From assembly GCA_964276145.1 (NCBI GenBank), contig CAXYDN010000007.1, positions 1-64,000 of the forward strand: 64,000 nucleotides of DNA, written 5' to 3'. Below the pieces are notes generated by a model. It saw only the letters and a list, made by a program, of their open reading frames with translations. It had not been told where the DNA came from and ran no database searches. Both the position numbers and the translations under genes were made by a program. The DNA comes from SCGC-AAA076-P13 sp964276145 (lineage in GTDB: Bacteria; Pseudomonadota; Gammaproteobacteria; Magnimaribacterales; D2472). Every line of letters starts with the position of its first letter. The stretch's first letter is position 1. Positions 46,761-56,498 of this stretch are shown piece by piece.

Positions 46761-47144
46761 ATGACTGAATATCAAATATTCAATATGATGTATGTAGGAT
46801 TTATTAGTAATTCTATGTATTTTGTTGGCATGGTGTTATTAACATGGCTTGGTTTTAGAATGGCTAATAATATCTACAATAGCTCTGATGTAAATATGTC
46901 TGCAAAGGTACTTACATCTGTTTATTGTATTCTTGTTGGGATAATGTTCTTTTATACTCAACAAATTGGAGCTGCAATTTTAGATACAGCGGTTACATCT
47001 TTAGCTGATATTGGTTCAGCGACTGCTGAAAGAATGTTTCAATATGTTGAGAATCCATTAACTATTGGCGGACCTGTTCAGACATTGTTTGTTGTTGTTG
47101 TTGTTGCATTTCAATTAGCAATCGTTTGGAATAAGAAGGCTTAA
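46761..47144 (+). CDS. Small membrane protein of unknown function
   Basis: A 127-residue protein with three predicted membrane helices and a glycine-poor, Phe/Met-rich first helix (FVGMVLLTWLGFRMANN). I chose ATG at 46761 because the strong Shine-Dalgarno AAGGGAGAG lies just upstream; a longer frame to 46707 adds only a low-complexity leader. I do not recognise a family. The next gene starts five bases after the stop, so the two form an operon. Confidence 0.6.
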   Translation: MTEYQIFNMMYVGFISNSMYFVGMVLLTWLGFRMANNIYNSSDVNMSAKVLTSVYCILVGIMFFYTQQIGAAILDTAVTSLADIGSATAERMFQYVENPLTIGGPVQTLFVVVVVAFQLAIVWNKKA

Positions 47145-47149
47145 CTATT

Positions 47150-47875
47150 ATGAAAAAATATATAATTGCGTTTTCATTAATTTTTGCATTTTCATTGTCA
47201 GCTGATGGTCATTCTAATGTAAAACCAGGTGAGGAAACCGGAGAGTTTCATTATTTTAATGTTACAAATCCTGCTAAATTTGTTGAAGCAATGGATGAGC
47301 ATTATGCATCAGATTGTGCTGCAAAATGGCAAAAACAATCAGGCGCTGAAATTGTTTTAATGCAGGTACTAGGATCAACACATAGTCATTTTATTTATGT
47401 GGGTTATAAAAATAATGACATGTTAGAAAAAGGTCGGATGTTATTTGGAAGCTGCGAAGAATCTGCAAAATTGATTGCTAAACTTAATAAATACTCTGAA
47501 TCATCTGATTACGTAAGCAGACTTGGTGAGCAATCTTTAGAGGTTGGAGATTGGACCACAGATAATCATTTTATGAAATTTGATTTCAATGTAGAGTTAG
47601 GTAAAGCATCTGTTTATGCTAATGAATGGACAAAAATGATGAATTCATTAGAGCAAACAAATTCTGCTGGTTTAATAACTCATAGGGCAGGAAGTGGCTG
47701 GATGTCACATTTTGTATATGTTGGTGGCAACAGTATAGATGATTTGTATTCTACATTTGATGCCAATTCTCAAACCGATGCATTTCAAACTTTTGTTAAA
47801 AATGTAAGCTCGATTAGAGAACTAAGAAATGTGAGTTTAATATCTCCTGCAAAAGCTTATCCATCAAAAAGATAA
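47150..47875 (+). CDS. Secreted protein with two related halves, unknown function
   Basis: A 241-residue protein with a signal peptide ending near SLSADG (about 19-22). After it are two similar segments: AKFVEAMDEHYASDCAAKW and a GSTHSHFIYVGYKNND phrase, then a second half with WTKMMNSLEQTN, GSGWMSHFVYVGGNSIDD. The repeated SHF-Y-VG pattern suggests an internal duplication of a ferredoxin-like domain, a reading from visible pattern only. No named family recognised. Partner of the preceding membrane protein and followed by a strong terminator. Confidence 0.6.
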   Translation: MKKYIIAFSLIFAFSLSADGHSNVKPGEETGEFHYFNVTNPAKFVEAMDEHYASDCAAKWQKQSGAEIVLMQVLGSTHSHFIYVGYKNNDMLEKGRMLFGSCEESAKLIAKLNKYSESSDYVSRLGEQSLEVGDWTTDNHFMKFDFNVELGKASVYANEWTKMMNSLEQTNSAGLITHRAGSGWMSHFVYVGGNSIDDLYSTFDANSQTDAFQTFVKNVSSIRELRNVSLISPAKAYPSKR

Positions 47876-47891
47876 TCTAATCTAGTTAATA

Positions 47892-47920
47892 AAAGAGGAC
47901 TTAATGTCCTCTTTTTTTTT
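47892..47920 (+). terminator. Rho-independent terminator after the unknown two-gene operon
   Basis: A 9-base stem AAAGAGGAC / GTCCTCTTT with loop TTAAT, followed by at least six further T residues. It lies 17 bases after the gene stop at 47875. Confidence 0.88.
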
Positions 47921-47999
47921 GGTAAGTTTTTATGTAGAAAGTTAATTAAAATAAATTTTTAATATGCTAGAATCATTTTTTTTATTACCTAAAATAAAC

Positions 48000-49037
48000 A
48001 TGATATACCCAAGTATTCTCAAGACAGTAGGCAATACACCTTCAGTAAAAATTAATAACTTAGCTCCAGAGGGTATTAATCTATATGTTAAAGCAGAATT
48101 TTTTAATCCAGCATCATCTGTTAAAGATAGATTAGCTCTTAGTATTATTAACGAAGCTGAAAAACAGGATATTTTGAAACCTGGACAAACTGTTGTTGAA
48201 GCAACAAGTGGTAATACTGGTATCGGATTGGCATTTGTTTGTGCTGCTAAAAACTATCCATGTGTTATTACGATGCCAGAAAGCGCATCAATAGAAAGAA
48301 GAAAAATGATGCGATTTCTTGGAGCTAAAGTAATTATCACCCCTGCTTCTGAAGCTGGTTCTGGTGCATATAAAAAAGCAAAAGAACTAGCTGATGAAAA
48401 TGGATGGTTTTATGCGAGACAATTTGAAAATGAAGCAAATGCAAATATTCATGAATCCACAACAGGTCAAGAGATAGTATCTGACTTTAAAGAAACTAGT
48501 CTTGATTATTGGGTGTCTGGTTATGGAACAGGTGGGACGTTTTCTGGTGTAGCGCGAACACTTAGAGAATCTATGCCAGAAACAAAATTAATAATGGCTG
48601 AACCTGATGTTGCTCCTCTTGTTGCTCATGGCACATCTCAAAAAAGAACTGATGACGGTGCCCCAGCAAGCTCACATCCTGATTGGAATCCTCATCCTAT
48701 TCAAGGATGGACAACAGACTTTATACCTCTTGTCTTACAAGAAGCTATAGATAAACAATTTATAGATGAAATAATTCCAGTTGCTGGTATTGATGGCATT
48801 AAATGGTCACAAAAACTTGCAGCTAATGAAGGAATTCTTACAGGGATTTCTGGTGGTTCTACTTTTGCAGTTGCCATGGAAGTTGCAAATAAAGCACCTA
48901 AAGGATCAACTATATTATGCATGTTAGCTGATACAGCTGAGCGGTATTTATCAAGCCTATTATTTGAAGATATATTACCTGATATGAATAATGAGGAACT
49001 AGAAATTCTAAATTCTACCCCATCTTTTAAAGAGTAA
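48000..49037 (+). CDS. Cysteine synthase-family PLP enzyme
   Basis: A 345-residue fold-type II PLP enzyme of the cysteine synthase family (O-acetylserine sulfhydrylase). The PLP Lys is Lys42 in ASSVKDRLA, TSGNTGIGLA binds substrate, and SGYGTGGTFSGVAR and TGISGGSTFAVA fit. A stretch between residues 210 and 245, including PASSHPDWNPHPIQGW, is longer than in E. coli CysK. I chose ATG at 48000; a frame from 47964 adds 12 residues without ribosome-site support. Whether it makes cysteine or acts on another beta-substituted alanine cannot be decided. Confidence 0.86.
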   Translation: MIYPSILKTVGNTPSVKINNLAPEGINLYVKAEFFNPASSVKDRLALSIINEAEKQDILKPGQTVVEATSGNTGIGLAFVCAAKNYPCVITMPESASIERRKMMRFLGAKVIITPASEAGSGAYKKAKELADENGWFYARQFENEANANIHESTTGQEIVSDFKETSLDYWVSGYGTGGTFSGVARTLRESMPETKLIMAEPDVAPLVAHGTSQKRTDDGAPASSHPDWNPHPIQGWTTDFIPLVLQEAIDKQFIDEIIPVAGIDGIKWSQKLAANEGILTGISGGSTFAVAMEVANKAPKGSTILCMLADTAERYLSSLLFEDILPDMNNEELEILNSTPSFKE

Positions 49038-49050
49038 AAATTATATAAAT

Positions 49051-49971
49051 TTAGTTTATTGCTGCGACGTAAGCGAGAGGTATAACAATAAGCCATACAC
49101 TTACAGCAACTATAAATGGCTTATATCTAAAGTCACTTAAATCTAATTTCGCTGATTGCAAACCTATCGAAAAAATACCATATGAAATAAATATTTTACT
49201 AATAACTTTTAAATATTCAATAACTTCATATGAGAGGTTCATTAAGTTTGAAAAAATAACAGCAATGATAAAAAATATTATAAATACAGGAAATGAATTT
49301 TTTACATTACCGGTATTAAACTTTGCATTAAGAAGAACAATTAATGGTATGAGCCATAAGATTCTTAAAATTTTAAGAGATGTAGCAACTTCAACTGAAT
49401 TATCGCTAAATTGAAGTGCTGAACCTATAACAGAACCCGTATCATTAATTGCAAGCGCGGAAAAAATTCCAAATTCATCATTATTCATATTTAAATATGT
49501 GCCCAAAAGTGGAAATAAAATAATAGCTACTGTATTTATAATAAAAATTATTGCTAGAGCTATTAATAATGTATTCGGTTTAGCCTTTATTAAAGGTGCT
49601 GTTATAGCGATTGCTGTAGCTCCACATATAGATAAACCACTTGATAACAATAGATTTAATTTATTGTCTAAACCCATCAATCTGCCTAATAGGTAGCAAG
49701 TAAAAAAGGACAATATGACAAAAAATGAAACCCAAATAAAATAATCTTGAACTATAAGTAGTAAAGAGTCTGAACTAATTGTTAGTCCAATAAGAACGAT
49801 ACCAATCTGCAATGGATATGAGGATAGTTTTTTAGAAATAGTGTTTGCTTTAACTTTATATAAAGAAGCAAAAAATATTCCAAGAACTATAGATATAATT
49901 GGGCTTATAAAAGTAACAACAAAAAGTGAGAAAATAATAAAGAAAAAATTAGACAAAGCTATATTTCTCAT
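49051..49971 (-). CDS. YeiH/UPF0324-family putative anion exporter
   Basis: A 306-residue membrane protein with about nine or ten helices. The family core shows LGRLMGLDNKLNLLLSSGLSICGATAIAITAPLIKAKP and NDTGSVIGSALQFSDN. UPF0324 proteins are proposed sulfate or sulfite exporters, though this is not well established. It lies convergent to the cysteine synthase gene, 13 bp away, which is a suggestive but weak sulfur-metabolism link. Shorter than E. coli YeiH (349). Confidence 0.78.
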   Translation of the reverse strand: MRNIALSNFFFIIFSLFVVTFISPIISIVLGIFFASLYKVKANTISKKLSSYPLQIGIVLIGLTISSDSLLLIVQDYFIWVSFFVILSFFTCYLLGRLMGLDNKLNLLLSSGLSICGATAIAITAPLIKAKPNTLLIALAIIFIINTVAIILFPLLGTYLNMNNDEFGIFSALAINDTGSVIGSALQFSDNSVEVATSLKILRILWLIPLIVLLNAKFNTGNVKNSFPVFIIFFIIAVIFSNLMNLSYEVIEYLKVISKIFISYGIFSIGLQSAKLDLSDFRYKPFIVAVSVWLIVIPLAYVAAIN

Positions 49972-49986
49972 TTTTTAAATATTTAA

Positions 49987-52230
49987 TTAAACCTTAACTT
50001 TCTCTTGTAATTCTGTAAATTTAAGATTTCCTGATTTTATATCTAGTTTAATTTGACCACCAGATTTAAGGTTACCAAATAATAATTTATCTACTAGAGG
50101 CTTTTTAATATTCTTTGATATAAATCTTTCCATTGGTCTTGCACCCATTTCTTTGTCATAGCCATTTTCTGCTATCCAGTTTATAACAGCTTTAGAAACA
50201 ACAATCTCAACATTTCTTTTATCTAATTGAGCTTGGAGTTTTGTTAGGAATTTATCAACAATAGATAAGATGATTGATTTATCTAAATAATTAAATTGAA
50301 TTGTTTCATCCAGTCTATTTCTAAATTCTGGTGTAAATAGTTTATTTAATGAGTTCATTGCATCAGATTCATTAGATGAAGAGCTAAAGCCTATATTTCT
50401 TTTTGCAAGAAGCTCTGCACCAATATTAGTTGTCATGATAAGGATTACATTTCTAAAATCAGCCTTTCTTCCATTATTATCAGTAAGAACACCAGCATCC
50501 ATTACCTGAAGTAATATGTTAAATATATCAGGGTGAGCTTTTTCAATTTCATCAAGCAATAAGACACAATGTGGTGATTTGACTATAGCCTCTGTTAATA
50601 GACCACCTTGATCAAAGCCGACATAACCAGGAGGCGCTCCAATCAATCTAGAAACAGTATGGCGCTCCATATATTCACTCATATCAAAACGAACTAAATC
50701 AATACCCATTATCTCTGAAAGCTGTTTAGATATTTCTGTCTTTCCCACACCCGTGGGTCCAGTAAATAAAAAAGATCCTATTGTTTTATTATCATCCCTT
50801 AAACCTACTCTTGATAGTTTAATAGCGCTTGATAAAGTCTCAACAGCTAAGTCTTGGCCAAAAATAACTCGTTTTAAGTTTTCTTCTAAACTCTTAAGAT
50901 CTTTTTTATCAGCAACTGTAATGTTTTGTTCTGGAATTTTAGTGATTTTTGAAATAGTTTTTTCTATATGTTGTTGATTTACAGTAATATTTTTTTTATT
51001 TTTTCTTGCTATATTTAGCATAGCTCCAGTTTCATCTATAACGTCAATAGCCTTATCTGGTAAAAATCTATCGTTTATGTATTTAGACGAAAGATCAACA
51101 GAGGACTTGATTGCATCTGGTGAATAGGTAACATTATGATAATCCTCATATATACCTTTAATACCATCAATTATTTCAACACATTCATCATAAGATGGTT
51201 CAATTACATCAATTTTCTGAAATCTTCTTGATAAGGCTTGATTTTGATCGAATATACCCCTGTATTCTTGAAATGTAGTAGATCCTATACATCTTAGAGA
51301 TCCTTTACCTAGTGCTGGTTTAAGAAGATTTGATACATCCAGAGAACCCCCGGAAGCGGATCCAGCACCTATTATGGTATGTATTTCGTCGATAAATAAT
51401 ATTGCTTTATCTTTTGTTTCTAGAAACTTTAAAACTTCCTTTAATCTTTTTTCAAAATCACCTCTATATTTTGTACCCGCTATTAAGGCAGCTATATCTA
51501 AAGAGTAAATAATGGAATCGTCTAATATTTTAGGTACCTTGTTATTGCAAATTAAGTAAGCTAATCCTTCAGCAATAGCTGTTTTTCCAACGCCAGACTC
51601 TCCTACAAGTAATGGATTGTTTTTGGTTCTTCTTGATAAAATTTGTATAAGCCTATCCACCTCTTTAGTTCTTCCAATCAAGCTATCTATTTTATTTTCA
51701 TAAACTAGGTTATTTAAATTAATTAAGTAAGCATTTTCTTCGGATTTTGTTTTATCATCACCGTCATCATTTTTGTCAACAATCTCGGCACTTTGTTCTG
51801 TCTTTTGTGGTGAGCCATGAGATATATATGTAACAACATCAAGTCGATTAATATTATTTTTATTTAGAAGATAAACAGATCTTGATTCTTTTTCTGAAAA
51901 GATAGCAACCAAAATATTTATAGGCTTAACTACGCCCTTTCCAGATGATTGAATATGAAAAACTGCTCTTTGAAGTACTCGTTGAAAACCTAGTGTTGGT
52001 TGAACTGCTTTTTGATTATCAGTCCTCATAATACTGGATTTTTTTAGATGCTCATTTAATTCATCTTTCAGCGTTTCAATTCTTACATCATGAGACTCTA
52101 TAAAATCTTTCACATCAAAATCACTCAGAATCATTAAAAATAAATGCTCAACAGTAAGATACTGAATATTTATTTCATGAGCTTTATCAAATAAATTTGC
52201 AATGGAAACTTCTAAATCTTTACTAAACAT
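49987..52230 (-). CDS. clpA: ATP-dependent Clp protease ATP-binding subunit ClpA
   Basis: A 747-residue HSP100 unfoldase with an N-terminal double-repeat domain (about 1-145), AAA+ domain 1 with Walker A GESGVGKTA, AAA+ domain 2 with GPTGVGKTE, and a C-terminal domain. The ClpP-docking loop has NIGF at the place of E. coli ClpA's IGL tripeptide, followed by TPEFRNRLDE. It unfolds substrates for ClpP, which is not in the window. The N-terminal linker (residues 145-170) is highly charged. Immediately downstream of clpS. Confidence 0.95.
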   Translation of the reverse strand: MFSKDLEVSIANLFDKAHEINIQYLTVEHLFLMILSDFDVKDFIESHDVRIETLKDELNEHLKKSSIMRTDNQKAVQPTLGFQRVLQRAVFHIQSSGKGVVKPINILVAIFSEKESRSVYLLNKNNINRLDVVTYISHGSPQKTEQSAEIVDKNDDGDDKTKSEENAYLINLNNLVYENKIDSLIGRTKEVDRLIQILSRRTKNNPLLVGESGVGKTAIAEGLAYLICNNKVPKILDDSIIYSLDIAALIAGTKYRGDFEKRLKEVLKFLETKDKAILFIDEIHTIIGAGSASGGSLDVSNLLKPALGKGSLRCIGSTTFQEYRGIFDQNQALSRRFQKIDVIEPSYDECVEIIDGIKGIYEDYHNVTYSPDAIKSSVDLSSKYINDRFLPDKAIDVIDETGAMLNIARKNKKNITVNQQHIEKTISKITKIPEQNITVADKKDLKSLEENLKRVIFGQDLAVETLSSAIKLSRVGLRDDNKTIGSFLFTGPTGVGKTEISKQLSEIMGIDLVRFDMSEYMERHTVSRLIGAPPGYVGFDQGGLLTEAIVKSPHCVLLLDEIEKAHPDIFNILLQVMDAGVLTDNNGRKADFRNVILIMTTNIGAELLAKRNIGFSSSSNESDAMNSLNKLFTPEFRNRLDETIQFNYLDKSIILSIVDKFLTKLQAQLDKRNVEIVVSKAVINWIAENGYDKEMGARPMERFISKNIKKPLVDKLLFGNLKSGGQIKLDIKSGNLKFTELQEKVKV

Positions 52231-52232
52231 AA

Positions 52233-52571
52233 CTAATCACTCAATGGTTCTATTTCACTTAATAATGGATGGTTGTGATGTTTTGCCATATTGTTAACCT
52301 CATAAGACATCATCTCAGCTATCTCTTTAGAAAATATACCACAAACACCTTTGCCTTTTGTATGAACAGCCATCATTATTTGTGTTGATTTTTCATGCGT
52401 ATGATTAAAAACAGTTTGGAGGACATAGACTACGAATTCCATTGGTGTGAAGTCATCATTAATAAGAACCACTTGATAAAGAGGCGGCTCTTTTAGTTCT
52501 GGATCTTTTTCTAATACTGCTGAACCTAAATCATTTGATGAATCAATGGTATCTTTAGATAGCCTTATCAT
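52233..52571 (-). CDS. clpS: ClpA adaptor ClpS
   Basis: A 112-residue adaptor that delivers N-degron substrates to ClpA. The family core PLYQVVLINDDFTPMEFVVYVLQ and KSTQIMMAVHTKGKGVCGIF are characteristic. It starts on the last base of icd (TAATG overlap) and ends two bases before clpA, so the three genes are translated from one transcript. The N-terminal 25 residues are acidic and probably flexible. Confidence 0.94.
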   Translation of the reverse strand: MIRLSKDTIDSSNDLGSAVLEKDPELKEPPLYQVVLINDDFTPMEFVVYVLQTVFNHTHEKSTQIMMAVHTKGKGVCGIFSKEIAEMMSYEVNNMAKHHNHPLLSEIEPLSD

Positions 52572-53824
52572 TACATCCTTTTAACCATTTCTTCACCAAA
52601 TCCTGAGCAAGATACTAAGTCTGCACCATCCATCATTCTTTCAAAATCATAAGTGACTTTTTTAGCTAGGATAGTTTTTTCCATCGAAGAGATTATTAAA
52701 TCAGCAGCTTCAGTCCAACCCATGTGCCTTAGCATCATTTCTGCAGATAATATTAAACTTCCTGGGTTTACTTTATCTTGACCTGCATATTTTGGAGCTG
52801 TTCCATGAGTTGCTTCAAAAACAGCATACTCATCTGAGATATTAGCACCAGGAGCTATACCTATACCACCTACACAAGCTGCTAACGCATCAGATATATA
52901 ATCACCATTAAGATTCATAGTCGCTATAACGTCATAGTCTTTAGGTCTAAGTAATATTTGTTGCAGAAATGCATCACAAATAACATCATTAATAATAATA
53001 TTTTTACCATTTTTTGGGTTCTTGATTATTTGCCATGGTCCACCATCTAGGTCTGTAGCTTCGTATGATGATTTTGCAAGTTCATAACCCCAATCTCTAA
53101 AAGCACCTTCTGTGTATTTCATGATATTGCCCTTATGAACAAGTGTCACAGAAGTTCTATCATTTTCAATTGCATAATCAATTGCTTTCTTTACAAGTCT
53201 TGAAGTACCTTCTTTTGAAATTGGCTTTACACCAATACCAACGGTATCTGGAAAACGTATTTGAACTATTCCAAAATCCTCTTCAAGAGTTTTTACAATC
53301 TTTTTTGACTCATCTGATTCTGCTTTAAATTCAATACCGCAATATATATCTTCTGAATTTTCTCTAAAAATTACCATATCAGTGTCTTGAGGTCTCTTAA
53401 CAGGAGAAGGCACACCATCAAAATATCTAATAGGCCTTAGACATACATATAGATCTAAAATTTGTCTTAACGAGACGTTTAATGATCTTATACCTCCACC
53501 AACAGGAGTTGTTAAAGGACCTTTGATGCTAACAACGTATTCTTTTAGCGCTTCAATAGTTTCATCTGGTAACCATGTATCTTTTTCGTAAACTTTTGTA
53601 GATTTTTCACCACAGTAGACTTCCATCCATTCAATTTTTCTTTTGCCATCATATGCAACCTTTACAGCATTATTAACAACATTTAACATTGCAGGTGTAA
53701 TGTCTGCACCAATACCATCACCTTCTATGTAAGGTATAATTGGATTATCTGGAACATTTAATACACCATCAATATATGATATTTTTTGTCCTGAATTTGG
53801 TTCCTTTACTTTATTAAATTTCAT
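52571..53824 (-). CDS. icd: Isocitrate dehydrogenase (NADP+)
   Basis: A 417-residue enzyme, close to E. coli Icd (416), converting isocitrate to 2-oxoglutarate with NADP+ in the TCA cycle. Motifs present include IPYIEGDGIGADITPAML at the N-terminus, NVSLRQILDLYVCLRPIRYFDG with the phosphorylatable Ser of the SLR loop, and NLNGDYISDALAA, ATHGTAPKYAGQD. The substrate Ser, Arg and Lys residues look intact. The gene is divergent from mnmA and leads an icd-clpS-clpA transcript. Icd and isocitrate lyase (56.5 kb) compete for the same substrate. Confidence 0.96.
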   Translation of the reverse strand: MKFNKVKEPNSGQKISYIDGVLNVPDNPIIPYIEGDGIGADITPAMLNVVNNAVKVAYDGKRKIEWMEVYCGEKSTKVYEKDTWLPDETIEALKEYVVSIKGPLTTPVGGGIRSLNVSLRQILDLYVCLRPIRYFDGVPSPVKRPQDTDMVIFRENSEDIYCGIEFKAESDESKKIVKTLEEDFGIVQIRFPDTVGIGVKPISKEGTSRLVKKAIDYAIENDRTSVTLVHKGNIMKYTEGAFRDWGYELAKSSYEATDLDGGPWQIIKNPKNGKNIIINDVICDAFLQQILLRPKDYDVIATMNLNGDYISDALAACVGGIGIAPGANISDEYAVFEATHGTAPKYAGQDKVNPGSLILSAEMMLRHMGWTEAADLIISSMEKTILAKKVTYDFERMMDGADLVSCSGFGEEMVKRM

Positions 53825-53920
53825 TTGAATTAATGGTCCTTTTTAATAGGTTTTAGTGCTTTTAAGGGCCATTATTATACTATTAATTATTAGAATATAA
53901 TATGGATAAAAATAAAGAAA

Positions 53921-55000
53921 ATGACTAAAAAAACAGTGGTTGTAGGACTTTCAGGTGGTGTTGACTCATCTGTATCAGCTTTTTTATTAAAAGAAGCAGG
54001 ATATGAGGTCAAGGCATTATTCATGCAAAATTGGCAATCAGAACCTGGTGAGGTGTGCACATCTGAAATTGACTTTAAAGATGCTTCTAAGATATGCGAC
54101 AAACTTGATATTCCATTACATAGAGCAAATTTTTCAGATGAATACTGGGATAGGGTCTTTACAAATTTCTTAAGTGAGCATGAGAAAGGAAGAACACCTA
54201 ATCCAGATATATTATGTAATAGAGAAATTAAATTTAAATCCTTTCTTGATTATGCCTTCAAAATTGGAGCTGACTATATTGCAACAGGTCATTATGCAAA
54301 ATTAGAGACAGTTAATAATATTAAATATCTCAAAAGAGCAAAGGATTTAGAAAAAGATCAAACTTATTTTTTACATGAAGTTAGTGAAAAAGAATTTGAA
54401 AACTGCCTATTTCCGCTCGAAAATTTAACAAAGTCTGAAGTTAGATCAATAGCAAAGAAGAATGGTTTAATCACAGCTGATAAGAAAGACTCAGTAGGCA
54501 TATGCTTTGTTGGTGAAAGAAATTTAAAGGATTTTTTAAATAGATTTATTAAATTTGAAAAAGGCTTAATAAAGGATGAGGAAGGTAACATTGTAGGTGA
54601 GCATCAGGGATCAATTCTTTATACACAAGGACAAAGACAAGGATTAAATATTGGTGGTGTCAAGGGTAGAGATGAACTTCCATGGTACGTATATAAAAAA
54701 GATATAAAAAATAATGAAATCTATGTGTGTCAGGGTGTTGATAATGACTTACTTATGAATAGTGGCTTAAATCTAGAACAGATAAACTGGATCAATAATA
54801 TTAATTATGAACTTCCATTAAATTGTAGTGTTCAAATTAGACACCAACATAAACCTATAAATTGCAAACTTGTTCATGAAAATGATCTATTTAAAACCAT
54901 ATTCTCAGAACCAATTAGAGCAATAGCGCCAGGCCAATCAGCTGTTTTTTATAATAATGAAATATGTTTGGGTGGTGGGATAATTACAGAGACTTTTTGA
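53921..55000 (+). CDS. mnmA: tRNA-specific 2-thiouridylase MnmA
   Basis: A 359-residue enzyme that thiolates U34 of tRNAs for Lys, Glu and Gln. The ATP-pyrophosphatase P-loop SGGVDSSVSAFLL, GRTPNPDILCNREIKFKSF, ATGHYAKLE, and the catalytic Cys in DSVGICFVGERN are all present. The C-terminal domain ends near GQSAVFYNNEICLGGGII. Normal length against E. coli MnmA (368). It is divergent from icd and followed by purB after 40 bp, the usual gammaproteobacterial order. Confidence 0.95.
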   Translation: MTKKTVVVGLSGGVDSSVSAFLLKEAGYEVKALFMQNWQSEPGEVCTSEIDFKDASKICDKLDIPLHRANFSDEYWDRVFTNFLSEHEKGRTPNPDILCNREIKFKSFLDYAFKIGADYIATGHYAKLETVNNIKYLKRAKDLEKDQTYFLHEVSEKEFENCLFPLENLTKSEVRSIAKKNGLITADKKDSVGICFVGERNLKDFLNRFIKFEKGLIKDEEGNIVGEHQGSILYTQGQRQGLNIGGVKGRDELPWYVYKKDIKNNEIYVCQGVDNDLLMNSGLNLEQINWINNINYELPLNCSVQIRHQHKPINCKLVHENDLFKTIFSEPIRAIAPGQSAVFYNNEICLGGGIITETF

Positions 55001-55040
55001 TATATAATTCAAATGAATTTAACAGATCGTACAATAATTT

Positions 55041-56396
55041 ATGAAATTTGATCATGATAATATTTCACCTCTTGATAGTAGATATGCAAACAAAATATCT
55101 AAATTAAGAGAAAACTTCAGTGAATCAGCTTTAATTAAAATAAGATTTGATATAGAAATTGAATGGCTTTTATATATCTGCGTCAATCTTCCAAGAACTT
55201 TCAAACCCTTATCCAAACAATCTATAAAAAAAATTGCTAAATTTAAGGATAGTTTTGATAACAAATCAGTACTAAAAATAAAAAAAATAGAATCGACAAC
55301 CAATCATGATGTTAAGGCTGTTGAATATTATATAAGAGACTATTTCTTAAAAGATAAGGTTTTATCAAGCTACACACATCTCATCCATTTTGGATTAACA
55401 AGTGAAGATATTAATTCCTTAAGCTATGCGCATATGATTAAAAATGGTATTTCTATTTATATCAAAGAGCTCGATAAAGTTAATAAGATTTTAAAAAATT
55501 ATTCAAAGAAATGGGCTAAGCAACATTTTTTAGCTAGAACTCATGGTCAAGCAGCCTCTCCTTCTACTTTAGGAAAAGAATTTAAAGTTTTTCATGAAAG
55601 AATTAATAAAGAAATGCAGCATTTAAATTCGATCAAACCTCTGGCCAAATTTAGTGGTGCAACAGGAAATTATCACACATTTGATATTGTAGATTCTAAA
55701 TTAAATTGGATTAAACTAAATAAAAAATTTATCAACTCTTTTGGTGTAAATCACAATGAATATACTACCCAAATAGAGCCACATGACTGGATAGCCGATG
55801 TTAATCATTCAGTCGTTAGAATTAATAATATCTTAATAGACTTATGCCAGGATTTATGGATTTATATTTCGAATGATATTTTTGCATTAAAGCTATTAAA
55901 AAATGAAGTCGGCTCCTCAACAATGCCTCATAAAGTCAATCCTATAGACTTTGAAAATGCTGAGGGAAATTTTGGAATGTCTAATGCATTAAATGAATTT
56001 TTTGCAAATAAACTGCAAAAATCGCGTCATCAGAGAGACTTATCTGATTCAACAGTTCTTAGGAATATTGGATTAGGTTTTGGATACTCTGCATTAGCCT
56101 TAATATCAACAAGTAAAGGTCTTGAGAAAATTACTCCAAATAAACTAAAAATTAGTGAAGAGCTTGATAATAACTGGGAAGTTTTAACTGAAGCAGTTCA
56201 GACTTTAATGAGATATGAAGGAGTTCCAGATGCCTATGAGCAATTGAAAAATTTATCTCGAGGCTCAAAACTAAATAAAGAAACTTATATTTCTTTCGTT
56301 AAAACATTGGCTATTAGCAAGGAATCAAAAAATAAGTTACTTCAACTAAAACCAAGTACATACATAGGTATTGCTGAAGATTTATCTAAAAATTAA
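55041..56396 (+). CDS. purB: Adenylosuccinate lyase
   Basis: A 451-residue enzyme of purine synthesis, removing fumarate from SAICAR and adenylosuccinate. The fumarase/aspartase-superfamily signature GSSTMPHKVNPIDFENAEGN, substrate residues in TTNHDVKAVEYYI, HFGLTSEDIN and ARTHGQAASPSTLGKEF are intact. Length matches E. coli PurB (456). Same strand as mnmA, a common arrangement in Gammaproteobacteria. Confidence 0.96.
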   Translation: MKFDHDNISPLDSRYANKISKLRENFSESALIKIRFDIEIEWLLYICVNLPRTFKPLSKQSIKKIAKFKDSFDNKSVLKIKKIESTTNHDVKAVEYYIRDYFLKDKVLSSYTHLIHFGLTSEDINSLSYAHMIKNGISIYIKELDKVNKILKNYSKKWAKQHFLARTHGQAASPSTLGKEFKVFHERINKEMQHLNSIKPLAKFSGATGNYHTFDIVDSKLNWIKLNKKFINSFGVNHNEYTTQIEPHDWIADVNHSVVRINNILIDLCQDLWIYISNDIFALKLLKNEVGSSTMPHKVNPIDFENAEGNFGMSNALNEFFANKLQKSRHQRDLSDSTVLRNIGLGFGYSALALISTSKGLEKITPNKLKISEELDNNWEVLTEAVQTLMRYEGVPDAYEQLKNLSRGSKLNKETYISFVKTLAISKESKNKLLQLKPSTYIGIAEDLSKN

Positions 56397-56410
56397 TAAT
56401 TGATCATAAA

Positions 56411-56427
56411 ATGTAGTCAAACTACAT
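56411..56427. promoter_or_regulatory. Inverted repeat ATGTAGT-CAA-ACTACAT upstream of isocitrate lyase
   Basis: A perfect palindrome with 7-base arms and a 3-base centre, 14 bases after the purB stop. TGTAGTnnnACTACA resembles the TGTARTwwwAYTACA type operator of HexR/RccR-family (RpiR) regulators of central carbon metabolism, recalled from general knowledge. The half site ACTACAT repeats at 56506-56512. Confidence 0.45.
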
Positions 56428-56498
56428 CTAAAATTATAAAAAAAACCTATTAAATCAACATTTATACTAATATGTTGACATAAAATACCTAATATTAT

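Noticed and set aside
47964..47999. Twelve-residue N-terminal extension of the cysteine synthase
   Set aside because: Hydrophobic leader with no ribosome site; family alignment begins at the next Met (48000).
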